Source: Bacteroidales bacterium (GTDB taxonomy: Bacteria > Bacteroidota > Bacteroidia > Bacteroidales > UBA1402). From it: 64,000 bases of DNA. The DNA is taken from NCBI GenBank assembly GCA_021373135.1, contig JAJFTH010000010.1, forward strand, positions 62,001 to 126,000, read 5' to 3'. The notes beneath the pieces were generated by a model. That model saw nothing but the letters and a program-made list of their open reading frames with translations. It was not told the DNA's origin and did not search any database. The translations under genes were made by a program, and so were the position numbers. Below, piece by piece: positions 47,303 to 55,413 of this stretch (position 1 is its first letter; every line of letters starts with the position of its first letter).

Positions 47303-48733
47303 TTATTTCTTTTCCTGTATAAACATGTTTTCATAATGAGGAATAGGATCAAAAATTCCGCCGCTACGCGCAAAGAACGCACTATCCGTATCATAGAATC
47401 CATCCTTGACTTTCGTCCATTTTTCATCATGAAAGGGCATATATTTTTTCATCATCTCCCAGTTGGTATAATTTTGATGACCGTTACTTTCCAACAATCC
47501 GACATTACCGATACCCGGAAATGATTTTAAACGAGCAGCTACATTTTTATTCCATTCCACCAAAATAGGATTGACCGTCAAATCGGCACAGAAACAAGGA
47601 ATATTCCTTTCGGCAGCAGCTCTTGCTATCTTCATTGACATACTCAGCGTTTTTGCGATAGGCTTCAGTGTAACCGCTTTATACCCCATCTCTATACGAT
47701 TGATGGTGTCTTCTTCAGTATGCGCAGTCTCATCGGAAGCCAAACGTACCGGAATATCAGAAACGTCCATCTCATTTTCTTCCGGAAAAGGCTCTTCAAT
47801 AATTACGATCTGATCAAAAGCGTCGATTTTCTTTGCATGATCCAGAAAGCGTAAAAAAGTTTCCTTCGATTCATAACGGCCATTGGCATCGAAATAATAG
47901 GGCAATTTACCGGTTTCCGTATAGGGCGTACGAACATCCTTTAAAACATGATGAATTTCCGATAACCTATTCATATCTTTTTCCAACATCTCTTTTTGTG
48001 TACCGGCTTGCCCTATTTTAATCTTCATGAAAAAGTACCCGTCATCTACTTCTTGTTTTATAGCAACAGGACTGACATTATAAGAAATCAATGGAATAGC
48101 CGCAATCCGATCGTGACTTTCCGAAAAAGTGGATTTGAATTCGGAAGGGATCAATTGATCAAAATTCGTAAAACCATTCTCTTTCGCATAAAGTAACCAA
48201 AGAGCATTATCCAGAGAAACCAAAGCATTTAAAACAAACGTCTTACGCAAGTCCGGTCGTGAGGTGATCTGCTTTCCATACGCATAAATCTCAGGGAAAA
48301 TCTGATCGATCAATTCAATGGGTGTCACAAAACTACACCCTTTGATCATTTGGAGCGCATGTTCAGTCAACGCATACATCAAAGCATTTCCACCCGATTC
48401 GGAATGGCCGGAAAAAATTGAGGCATCCGACCATAGGACACTTTGCGTTCCCAACCCTATCGAATGATTGCCTGATGTACTTTCTATATAACTGACAGCT
48501 TGCCACAACTCCGACAAGTGTCCTCCCTTGAAACCGAACGGACTTAATAACGGTTCCCTTTCAAACTGCGAGTTGGTATATTGTATCTGTATTTTTTTCA
48601 AGGAATCATTCATGGGTATTTTCCCATGCACATTCTGTCCGTACGCATTGATCCATTCAGCGTTGGCTAAAAGCAAACTTCCGGCACTGATGATACTTTT
48701 CTTTATAAAATTCCTTCGAGACTCATTGTGCAT
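47303..48733 (-). CDS. enolase-superfamily (mandelate racemase/muconate lactonizing) enzyme with Tat signal
   Basis: 476 residues from ATG 48733 (GTG is the codon before it). N-terminus ESRRNFIKKSIISAGSLLLA is a twin-arginine-type signal. The barrel shows the K-x-K base (FFMKIKIGQ), metal ligands in FDANG, IIEEPF and ASDE, and a second catalytic lysine in VTLKPIAK, which is the MLE/dipeptide-epimerase layout. It is about 100 residues longer than cytoplasmic members. The reaction could be epimerisation or cycloisomerisation; the substrate is unknown, perhaps a cell-wall peptide. Follows its own -7 element; ends just before rsmE. Confidence 0.85.
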   Translation of the reverse strand: MHNESRRNFIKKSIISAGSLLLANAEWINAYGQNVHGKIPMNDSLKKIQIQYTNSQFEREPLLSPFGFKGGHLSELWQAVSYIESTSGNHSIGLGTQSVLWSDASIFSGHSESGGNALMYALTEHALQMIKGCSFVTPIELIDQIFPEIYAYGKQITSRPDLRKTFVLNALVSLDNALWLLYAKENGFTNFDQLIPSEFKSTFSESHDRIAAIPLISYNVSPVAIKQEVDDGYFFMKIKIGQAGTQKEMLEKDMNRLSEIHHVLKDVRTPYTETGKLPYYFDANGRYESKETFLRFLDHAKKIDAFDQIVIIEEPFPEENEMDVSDIPVRLASDETAHTEEDTINRIEMGYKAVTLKPIAKTLSMSMKIARAAAERNIPCFCADLTVNPILVEWNKNVAARLKSFPGIGNVGLLESNGHQNYTNWEMMKKYMPFHDEKWTKVKDGFYDTDSAFFARSGGIFDPIPHYENMFIQEKK

Positions 48734-48804
48734 CACTCAAACTTGAATTAATTGATGAAATCTTTCCTATTTACAAAATTCAAACATTCTATCAATGCTC
48801 CATA

Positions 48805-48812
48805 CAAAGATA
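48805..48812 (-). promoter_or_regulatory. -7 element of the enolase-superfamily gene
   Basis: TATCTTTG on the minus strand, about 72 bases before the ATG at 48733. Confidence 0.55.
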
Positions 48813-48962
48813 AACCATCTCTATAAAAATGCAAATATATACCTTCAAATATGAGTGATAAAAGATCAAATTGAAAAGTTGTGGAGTAACGTTAAAAGTG
48901 TGATCCTTTGAGATTAGCTGGAATCAATATATTAGGAATCAACTGTAATGAGTATGGTTTCT

Positions 48963-49023
48963 TTCGGGCTGGTGATGGGCATCGCTCCCTTCGGGCTGGT
49001 GATGGGCATCGCTCCCTTCGGGC
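48963..49023. repeat. two perfect 27-bp tandem repeats in a GC-rich patch
   Basis: Unit TTCGGGCTGGTGATGGGCAT plus seven more bases occurs at 48963-48989 and again at 48990-49016, with a partial third copy (TTCGGGC) to 49023. The surrounding stretch, roughly 48960-49200, is much more GC-rich than the AT-rich flanks. A minus-strand open frame (48939-49265, 108 codons) runs through it, but its translation is low-complexity and I do not treat it as a gene. The rest of the 48740-49444 gap shows no gene. Confidence 0.7.
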
Positions 49024-49386
49024 AGCGGCATAACCTCCGTCTCCGCTAGTCCAGGTTTGTGTCCACTCGACTCCGGCACAAAAATTTTGTCTCCTTGAGC
49101 CTTCAATATTTTGTATGCCGGACTCTTCGTGTCCACTGCACCTGTCCGTCGAAGTCGACGTCGGCCACGCCGCTGCCCTTCAGTGCGCTTTCCGAAACAT
49201 ATAGTGCACCACGTTACCGAAAATGGCCGATAAGTAAACAGCATCCAGAAGTGATTCTTCATCACTTTTTATGAATATTTTAAACTAATTCTATCACAAA
49301 CAATAGCAGGATTTAAGATTTATGAAAAAAAGCACCGTAAAGTTTTGACTTCTGAGTGAAGTTAATGAAAAAGTATCTCCAAACGA

Positions 49387-49423
49387 GAAAATCCCGGCAG
49401 ACTTTTATCTGTTGGGATTTTCT
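49387..49423 (-). terminator. long hairpin after the ubiquitin-like operon
   Basis: GAAAATCCC (49387-49395) followed by GGCAGA pairs with TCTGTT and GGGATTTTC (49408-49422), a stem of 15 pairs with a short loop. It lies just below the last stop (49445) of the minus-strand operon. It is nearly symmetrical, so it may also act on plus-strand transcripts. Confidence 0.6.
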
Positions 49424-49444
49424 TGGATAATCTTGATGTTTAAG

Positions 49445-49780
49445 TCACCCTTTATAACCTCCAATCCAAATAATCTTGCTCTTACGAACGACAAAGTGTC
49501 TCTTACAACCTCTTGTTCTCCAAACAGATGGAAAAATATTTATTTTCCCATTTTTATTAATTTTAAAAGTCCAACAAGGATCAGCCTCTTTTAACAAATT
49601 CAGTTGAACTATATTCTTACAACCGCAAGGACAATTAAAAGCAATAAGCCAAGGGTACTCCTTTTCACCAACAATGTAAATATTTCTATTTTTTATATTG
49701 TTAGGCAAGTCAACCACATAGGAAAAATTATACTTTGGCTGTAGCCACCTTGCAATTATTTTTTGACACCAATACCTCAT
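49445..49780 (-). CDS. DUF6527 family protein of the ubiquitin-like operon
   Basis: 111 residues. Signature of the DUF6527 family: NCPCGCKNIVQLNLL (residues about 48-62), then WTFKINKNGKINIFPSVW and TRGCKRHFVVRKSKIIW. The clustered cysteines (C-P-C-G-C, later G-C) and histidine look like a zinc site. The family is found with bacterial ubiquitin-like conjugation genes, and I recall it as a component of Bub-type loci; its exact job is not known to me. Overlaps the JAB-E1 gene by four bases, hence translationally coupled. Confidence 0.82.
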   Translation of the reverse strand: MRYWCQKIIARWLQPKYNFSYVVDLPNNIKNRNIYIVGEKEYPWLIAFNCPCGCKNIVQLNLLKEADPCWTFKINKNGKINIFPSVWRTRGCKRHFVVRKSKIIWIGGYKG

Positions 49781-51168
49781 ACAATCAGTTCAGACATTTC
49801 AATAAATGGAACCATATCACCACGACCTGTTTCCTTTTTTAAGTATAAATCTTCTTTAAAATCAGATTCATCCGAATTAACAATACATCCTTCCGTAATA
49901 TCAATTGTACTCACAGCGTAAGATGATGGTTGCTCTGTTTTAAAGGGATGAATTCGATTCAGAAACTCATTTACAGCATGACTAGCAACTTGCATATTGA
50001 CACTTATTACAGCGGGATTATTAACATTGACATTTTTAATATAAGCATTCTTACGCAGGCTCTCAAATTCTTTAGGATTCTTTCTGTATTGACTTGAGGC
50101 TCTCAAATCTTCAGTTGTATAAACTCCACGAGTAATTAAAGAAGATTTGCCAGGTTGCAGGTAATGAACAGAACCACAAATTTTATTGATACCACCCAAT
50201 CCATCTGCTTCAAGTTTTACGCCCAAGTCAAAATAAGGAAGGAGATAAAATGACGAAAGTTGATTCAACAAGTGTCGACCATCAACACTATCCATACATC
50301 CAAAAATAACATCACATTTGATAAGTGCTTTGAGTGCATCGACATCATCATATAGGTTTACTTGCCGACTGTCAACGATAGTGCTTAATCCGATTTTTAT
50401 TATTGCATCAGCAATAGCTAATACCTTTGGTTTCTCTTTTTCGGCATCCTCGTTCGTAGTGTTCAATATCCGGTTAAGGTTTTTCCTTTCAACAATATCA
50501 GGATCAATAAGTACAAGTTTTCTGATACCTAACCTAACTAGTTGCTCAATGACAGGACTTCCTGTTCCTGAACAGCCAACAACACCAACAGTCATTTTAC
50601 TTAAACTTTGATAAGTTAATTCACCAAATGCCTGAATAGTTCTCAACGCAAAATCAGAATTATCTATATTTATTGAACCCGTAAATTGCTTAACCGTATC
50701 ACCAGCAATTGAAATCTTATCAATTGGCTCATGATGCAAATCATTGAAAAAAAATCGACCGAAAATTTTTCCGTCGGGTAGCATCACCGCGCTTGCATGT
50801 GGTTTATCACTCATAGACCAACCAAATGCAGAATCAAAAAATTCATGATCAGAGATATTGTCAGTTCTTGAGAATTTTTCGTGCCCTCCTGGGTGACTAT
50901 GGATTTTTAGCAGTGCAAAATCGTTTTTACTAATTTTCTCAAAGTAATGTTGAATCCTTTCAGTTGACCAGTGTAATAAGTCTGGTTCACGACTGATGCA
51001 TTGATCGTGAGGAATCAGTGTTAAGTCATAAATTAAAAGATATTCCGATTCTGAATCATGGAATCTTCCACAAAGAGCAACAGCGACTGCTTCCCTGCCA
51101 TCAGCAGGGAGCAGGTGTCGCTCCAAAATTTCATAATGAAATCCTGATATTCTAAGCTGTAATTCCAT
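49777..51168 (-). CDS. JAB peptidase-E1 (ThiF-type) fusion activating enzyme
   Basis: 463 residues. Residues 1 to about 150 are a JAB/MPN domain with a full JAMM zinc site: E26, H90-S-H92-P, S100 and D103. From about 185 on is a ThiF/E1 adenylation domain: GVVGCSGTG (195-203), acidic end of strand 2 in LIDPDIVERKNLNR (220-233), and the FGCMDSVDGR block near 290. Where related E1 proteins carry the catalytic cysteine after a PG turn, this protein reads QPGKSSLITRG with Ser342/Ser343 and no cysteine. That agrees with the serine/oxyester type reported for Bub pathways (from memory). Expected: adenylates the ubiquitin-like C-terminus, while the JAB half processes or removes it. Confidence 0.88.
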   Translation of the reverse strand: MELQLRISGFHYEILERHLLPADGREAVAVALCGRFHDSESEYLLIYDLTLIPHDQCISREPDLLHWSTERIQHYFEKISKNDFALLKIHSHPGGHEKFSRTDNISDHEFFDSAFGWSMSDKPHASAVMLPDGKIFGRFFFNDLHHEPIDKISIAGDTVKQFTGSINIDNSDFALRTIQAFGELTYQSLSKMTVGVVGCSGTGSPVIEQLVRLGIRKLVLIDPDIVERKNLNRILNTTNEDAEKEKPKVLAIADAIIKIGLSTIVDSRQVNLYDDVDALKALIKCDVIFGCMDSVDGRHLLNQLSSFYLLPYFDLGVKLEADGLGGINKICGSVHYLQPGKSSLITRGVYTTEDLRASSQYRKNPKEFESLRKNAYIKNVNVNNPAVISVNMQVASHAVNEFLNRIHPFKTEQPSSYAVSTIDITEGCIVNSDESDFKEDLYLKKETGRGDMVPFIEMSELIV

Positions 51169-51568
51169 TTGCTTGTTTTATGAATTCTTGTTCAAACCAA
51201 AAACTGATTAAAGCCATATGAGTTGAAAGATCATCGACCCCTTCTCTCCACGGATTAGTTGGAGTCCTATGCCGAGACCAACGTTGAAATTGTTTTCCAT
51301 CTATAATCTGATCACATATTGCATTAATTGTTTTGCCATCAAGCCGTTGCAATGCCGGATAGAAATATGCCATATCTAGTTGCGTTCGTGGATAACCGGT
51401 TTCAATCTTGACTGCAATAGAAACCTTTTCATTGTTGTATCCAGATATAACTGGATAATCATGCACGATTATCCATTGCATATTATGATCGTTAATTGCT
51501 TCCCAAGACAATCCTAATCCATCAAGAAAGATTACATCTTCCTCTGGTAGTTGAAAATCCTTTTTCAT
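51152..51568 (-). CDS. E2-like conjugating protein (Prok-E2_E family)
   Basis: 138 residues. Family pattern: LPEEDVIFLDGLGLSWEAI at the start, WIIVHDYPVISGYN, then TGYPRTQLDMAYFYPAL, and QRWSRHRTPTNPWREGVDD, which is the hallmark of prokaryotic E2 group E. The protein has only one cysteine, C85 (INAICDQII). Whether C85, a histidine or a serine is the transfer residue is open. Overlaps the ubiquitin-like gene by one base and the JAB-E1 gene by 17 bases. Role: accepts the activated ubiquitin-like protein from the E1 and passes it to a target. Confidence 0.85.
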   Translation of the reverse strand: MKKDFQLPEEDVIFLDGLGLSWEAINDHNMQWIIVHDYPVISGYNNEKVSIAVKIETGYPRTQLDMAYFYPALQRLDGKTINAICDQIIDGKQFQRWSRHRTPTNPWREGVDDLSTHMALISFWFEQEFIKQANGITA

Positions 51569-52050
51569 TATCCTTCGGTTTGGTCTAGAGGAATGGTCAT
51601 GAATTTTTCGATACTTGGGTCAGTAAAGCAAACCTTTTGATCATACCCAACTTTCAAGACTTTGCCGCCTTTGAAGCGTTGATTCAGTTGAAATCTTTCA
51701 GGTGGGTTCTTTCCTGCGAGAATAAGTATTTCTTTGCCAGTCATACATTGTTGCCTTACCTTAATTTGCAATCTGTCAATCAGTATAGTGTAAAATGCGT
51801 CCTTTGAAAAAAAGTGTTCAATCTCAGGACGGGCGAGGTTTACTTGCTTCTCATCTGTAATCGTTTCATCCTCCCACGGTTTTTTAACCGATAGAAAAAT
51901 TTCATCATCTTGAGGAATATCTCCCAATTTTCTGATTTCTGCACCAGTAATAAATTGCTGATGCCATTCATACTGCTTACCATTAATGGTAAGATACAAA
52001 ACACGTTTATCGTGTTCACCTGTCGGATTTTTGTCTTTTTCGTTTAACAT
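51568..52050 (-). CDS. multi-ubiquitin domain protein (two ubiquitin-like units)
   Basis: 160 residues. Two beta-grasp ubiquitin-like units: residues about 16-83 (VLYLTINGKQYEWHQQFITG start) and about 84-160 (YTILIDRLQIKVRQQCMTGK start), each with the family T-G-x-E-I helix start. The chain ends DQTEG with C-terminal glycine already exposed, so no processing is needed before activation. The first unit has no glycine at its junction with the second, so the pair probably acts as one tandem modifier. First gene of the four-gene operon. Confidence 0.88.
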   Translation of the reverse strand: MLNEKDKNPTGEHDKRVLYLTINGKQYEWHQQFITGAEIRKLGDIPQDDEIFLSVKKPWEDETITDEKQVNLARPEIEHFFSKDAFYTILIDRLQIKVRQQCMTGKEILILAGKNPPERFQLNQRFKGGKVLKVGYDQKVCFTDPSIEKFMTIPLDQTEG

Positions 52051-52082
52051 TGATTGAAAATTTAAAAAAACATTAGTTTAAA

Positions 52083-52106
52083 AAGAGAGAGTAAAATTTT
52101 TCTCTT
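52083..52106. promoter_or_regulatory. AAGAGA/TCTCTT inverted repeat in the divergent intergenic region
   Basis: AAGAGA (52083-52088) and TCTCTT (52101-52106) flank a 12-base AT spacer. It would lie in the 5' leader of the ubiquitin-like operon and could be an operator or leader hairpin. Confidence 0.35.
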
Positions 52107-52112
52107 CAAATA

Positions 52113-52176
52113 AGTATGCTATAATTTTAGATTTTTTTGCTACGAATGGCAATTTTTTTTCTGATCTTAGCATACT
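52113..52176. promoter_or_regulatory. paired AGTATGCTA elements facing both divergent operons
   Basis: AGTATGCTA at 52113-52121 (plus) recurs exactly on the minus strand at 52176-52168. The plus copy runs into TATAAT (52119 region), the minus copy is preceded by it. The two copies sit between the ubiquitin-like operon (starts 52050) and the sigma-like operon (starts 52192). Neither direction shows a good TAnnTTTG housekeeping element, so these may be the operators or promoter boxes for the sigma-like factor next door. This is inference from symmetry and position. Confidence 0.5.
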
Positions 52177-52191
52177 ATTATAGAAAAGTCA

Positions 52192-52716
52192 ATGAATCTT
52201 ACGGAAGCATTACAGTCAGTAGATATGGAAGCTGTCATCGACAGGATGAATGCGTATGCTATCAGTCTTTTAAAATCCGTTGGGATAAAAAATTTTAATG
52301 GAAAACAACCTATTGACTTCGTCGGTGATGTAATTTTAAAGGTAATGGATGGACAACGCGATTGGTCTAAGGCAAAATGTTCATTTACAGAATTTTTATT
52401 TGGCTGTTTGAAAAGTGAAATTTCTAATTTTTTTACTACGAACAAAAATATTTATTCAGATGAATTACCTGATTTTCCCTCAAATGAAGAACCATATAAT
52501 TTCAATGAAAAAAGAAGTCAAGTTTCAGCGTTATTAAAACAAGAAGGGGCAGACGATGATGAACTTATGGTTTTTGAATATTGGATGGACGAAATTTATA
52601 AACCAGCTGAAATTGCAAAAGATTTGGGAATAGATGTGAAAGAAGTTTACCGGATTACTAAACGACTAGAAAGGCATATTCCTAAAATTCAAACACGAGT
52701 AACAGATATCATATGA
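52192..52716 (+). CDS. small sigma-70-like factor
   Basis: 174 residues. Sigma region 2 pattern at about residues 20-82 (PIDFVGDVILKVMDGQRDW, then SFTEFLFGCLKSEISNFF) and region 4 helix-turn-helix at about 125-170 (PAEIAKDLGIDVKEVYRITKR). There is no region 1.1 or 3. Divergent from the ubiquitin-like operon across 141 bases, and overlapping the next gene by four bases. Likely directs RNA polymerase to local promoters, perhaps both divergent ones. It has AT-rich codon use like the rest of the island. Confidence 0.78.
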   Translation: MNLTEALQSVDMEAVIDRMNAYAISLLKSVGIKNFNGKQPIDFVGDVILKVMDGQRDWSKAKCSFTEFLFGCLKSEISNFFTTNKNIYSDELPDFPSNEEPYNFNEKRSQVSALLKQEGADDDELMVFEYWMDEIYKPAEIAKDLGIDVKEVYRITKRLERHIPKIQTRVTDII

Positions 52717-53108
52717 GCAACAAAATTAATAATAAAATTAATGAAGCTTTGTATAACTTCTACTTAAAAGCGGACAAAGACATAATCGATGATTCGCTAA
52801 GAGATGCTATTCAAAACCTTGAAGAATACAACAAAAAGAAAAAGCAGATTATCTTTTTGGCACAGGCAAAAGCACAACAAAAACAAAACGAATACCTAAA
52901 AGAATTATTGAATAAATTTAAAGAGGGAATAAACGAAAATATCGATAGGCCCGTTGCTATTTTAAAACAAATTATTCAAAATAATCCTTCCTTTGCAATG
53001 TATTGTAATATTGAGAAGTTGTCAAATGAAGATATTATTGAAATTCTTAAGGACAAGAATCTTGTTGAACTTTTGGAGCAATTAGAAGAAAATGACCAGA
53101 GTCACTAA
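52713..53108 (+). CDS. charged coiled-coil protein, possible sigma partner
   Basis: 131 residues, not recognised. It is rich in lysine, glutamate, asparagine and glutamine, with predicted continuous helix (KKKKQIIFLAQAKAQQKQNE, residues about 41-60) and a second helical part from about 78. It has no membrane segment or signal peptide. It lies between the sigma-like gene (4-bp overlap) and the ImmA peptidase gene (17-bp overlap). By analogy with repressor-ImmA pairs, it could be an anti-sigma that the peptidase cleaves; nothing in the sequence proves this. Confidence 0.65.
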   Translation: MSNKINNKINEALYNFYLKADKDIIDDSLRDAIQNLEEYNKKKKQIIFLAQAKAQQKQNEYLKELLNKFKEGINENIDRPVAILKQIIQNNPSFAMYCNIEKLSNEDIIEILKDKNLVELLEQLEENDQSH

Positions 53109-53898
53109 TGCACATTTAAAGGCACAGCAATTATTGGAAAATTGCGGGTTAGATGAAATAACGGGTATGGAAATGGATTTGTTCGTTTCCGGATTGGGCG
53201 CAATGTTAATTGAAGAAAAACTAACAAATTGTGACGGAAAAATAATATTTGGAAACAACAAAGTGGTAATTAAAGTAGACTCTACTATCCAATTTACAGA
53301 ACGAAAGCGTTTTGTTGCGGCCCACGAAATAGGGCATTTGATAATGCATAGAAATATGCAGCTCCCTGATGATATCTTTTCAAATTTCAACATTATTGCG
53401 GGAATGGAAAAAGCACTTAAGAATGGCAGACAAGAATTGGAAGCGAATGAATTTGCGAGCGAAATTTTAATGCCTGAGAAATTATTCTTGAAAGAAGCAA
53501 TAGGAAAAAAGTTTTCTCCACTACTCATAAAGCAACTTGCAGAAAGATTTAAAACAAGTTTAACAGCAACCGTTTTTCGTTATTTGCAATTTGAACAATT
53601 ACATCCTATTTGTATTGTTATTATTGAAAACGGAATAGTAAAATATTGGAAAAAGTCTGATGATTTAAAGGTTTGGTTGGGTGATTATACACGTTTAGCT
53701 CCACCTTCCGATTCTGTTGCAGCAGAATACCTACAAAGGAACTATGATTTTGTATACAAATTTGAAGAAAAAGTACAAACCGTTAATAAATCAACGTGGT
53801 TTAATTTAGGTGAATACGATGTGGATACGAACTTCTATGAATATTGCATTCCTACAAAAAGATATAAAACCATTTTGAGCATAATCTGGGAAGACTGA
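53092..53898 (+). CDS. ImmA/IrrE-family metallopeptidase
   Basis: 268 residues. Zinc motif HEIGH in FVAAHEIGHLIMHR (about residues 77-90), with a third ligand glutamate in QELEANEFASEILMP downstream. There is no DNA-binding domain. The C-terminal about 100 residues (after the ATVFRYLQFEQ block) are family-typical and may sense a signal. ImmA/IrrE peptidases switch on phage or stress genes by cleaving a repressor; here the candidate target is the sigma-like factor or the coiled-coil protein in the same operon. Confidence 0.85.
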   Translation: MTRVTNAHLKAQQLLENCGLDEITGMEMDLFVSGLGAMLIEEKLTNCDGKIIFGNNKVVIKVDSTIQFTERKRFVAAHEIGHLIMHRNMQLPDDIFSNFNIIAGMEKALKNGRQELEANEFASEILMPEKLFLKEAIGKKFSPLLIKQLAERFKTSLTATVFRYLQFEQLHPICIVIIENGIVKYWKKSDDLKVWLGDYTRLAPPSDSVAAEYLQRNYDFVYKFEEKVQTVNKSTWFNLGEYDVDTNFYEYCIPTKRYKTILSIIWED

Positions 53899-54234
53899 GA
53901 ATGAGAGACTTGTGCAGAAACCTTGTTTACTCGACACTCCTCATTAAACGTCAATTATTGAATCTATTACACACACAATCGGAAATAATATGTTTTGGTT
54001 TGTTTATTGATAAATGGAAATATGAGGCATGAACTATTAAATCGGACAAGAGCACTTTAACATTTCAATACTTTTCATTTGTTAGAAAAAATCTTATATT
54101 TGACTTTAATTTGGTTATGATATTAGTAAAATTAAAATATTGATTATTAGTGCCTTGTCAATATTCTTAAGCCTATAATAAAGTCATCATCACTAACAAC
54201 TAAGTTTTTATTAAAATTTTCACCCTAAATCCAA
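53899..54234. other. 336-base gene-free AT-rich gap
   Basis: No open frame of note on either strand. It holds a candidate -7 element TATATTTG at 54095-54102 for the downstream XRE-ImmA gene, giving a leader of about 130 bases, and otherwise nothing I can identify. Confidence 0.5.
54095..54102 (+). promoter_or_regulatory. candidate -7 element of the XRE-ImmA/DUF4411 pair
   Basis: TATATTTG (TAnnTTTG) on the plus strand, about 132 bases before the ATG at 54235. Confidence 0.4.
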
Positions 54235-55413
54235 ATGGCAGATAAAGCATACATAAATCCTATGATTTTAAGGTGGGCAAGGGAATCGGTAAGGATGTCT
54301 CAAAATAATGCTGCTGCCAAAGTTGGTGTGACTATTGAAAAACTAAATGAATGGGAAATTGGAGATGACCAACCGACCATAAAACAAGCACAAACATTAG
54401 CAAGAGCATATAAACGACCATTTGCTTTATTTTTTCTTCCTGAAATTCCAATGGACTTTCAGCCTTTGCAAGATTTCAGAAGGAAAGGCTCTAAAGACCT
54501 TACGACATCTTCAATCTTCATTATAAGGGAGATACAGCAAAAGCAAACTTGGATTAGTAATGAGTTTGCTGAGGACAATGGTGAGAAATTACCATTCGTT
54601 GGAAAATTTTCAATTAATGATAACCCAGTTACTGTTGCAAAAGATATCCTTAACACTTTAAGAATAAATCCATTGGGCTATAAAAGTGAAAAACCGATAA
54701 AAGAATGGATTAATGCCGCTGAAACAAAAGGAATCTTCATTTCTCGTACAAGTTTTATTCATTCAAGGCTTAAGCTTGATTCAGAAGAATTGCAAGGCTT
54801 TGTGATTTCAGATCCGTATGCTCCATTTATTTTTGTGAATTCAGAAGATTGGAATGCGCCTCAACTTTTCACTTTAGTTCATGAGCTTGCCCATATATGG
54901 ATAGCAGAAACTGGAATCTCAAATGAAATTGAATCAGAAGCCTTAAATAAGAACGATACCCATCCTGTTGAATACTTTTGTAATGAGGTAGCAGCAAATG
55001 CATTAATTCCTCTTGATTATATTTCTGAAATTGATAGAGCAGCTTTTAAAAATGCCAAAGATGTTTTTAAATTGGTGAAACCTATTGGAGTAAGTTCATT
55101 CGCATTTTTACTAAGAGCATTTAGGCTTGGTATTATATCACCCCCTATTTATTATAGATTAAAGCAAGAAGCTGATTTAGATTTTAAAGATTTCCTAAAA
55201 AGAGAAGAAGAAAAGAAAGTAAAACAAAAGGAAAAAGTAAACAGTAGTGGTCCTAATTATTTTTTGTTGCTACTAAATAGAAATAGTAGACTGTTTACTC
55301 AAGTTGTTTTAGATGCGTTTAAAGGTGGACACATTGAGCCAACTATGGCAAGCAATCTTCTTAATGTGCAAATAAATAAGTTTCCAAAACTTGAAGCCCA
55401 AATGTACAGATGA
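54235..55413 (+). CDS. XRE-ImmA/IrrE fusion, probable antitoxin
   Basis: 392 residues. N-terminal XRE helix-turn-helix (residues about 10-65: RWARESVRMSQNNAAAKVGV), a linker, then an ImmA/IrrE domain with the zinc motif HELAH in FTLVHELAHIWIAE (about 215-228) and EYFCNEVAANALIP as the third-ligand block. The C-terminal about 70 residues are lysine-rich and helical. Overlaps the DUF4411 PIN gene by four bases; this pairing recurs in bacteria as a toxin-antitoxin or defence module in which the XRE-ImmA protein is the regulator. Confidence 0.88.
   Translation: MADKAYINPMILRWARESVRMSQNNAAAKVGVTIEKLNEWEIGDDQPTIKQAQTLARAYKRPFALFFLPEIPMDFQPLQDFRRKGSKDLTTSSIFIIREIQQKQTWISNEFAEDNGEKLPFVGKFSINDNPVTVAKDILNTLRINPLGYKSEKPIKEWINAAETKGIFISRTSFIHSRLKLDSEELQGFVISDPYAPFIFVNSEDWNAPQLFTLVHELAHIWIAETGISNEIESEALNKNDTHPVEYFCNEVAANALIPLDYISEIDRAAFKNAKDVFKLVKPIGVSSFAFLLRAFRLGIISPPIYYRLKQEADLDFKDFLKREEEKKVKQKEKVNSSGPNYFLLLLNRNSRLFTQVVLDAFKGGHIEPTMASNLLNVQINKFPKLEAQMYR

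Noticed and set aside
48939..49265. Minus-strand 108-codon open frame across the 27-bp repeats
   Set aside because: Low-complexity, arginine-rich translation with the tandem repeat in frame; no recognisable domain, so not called a gene.
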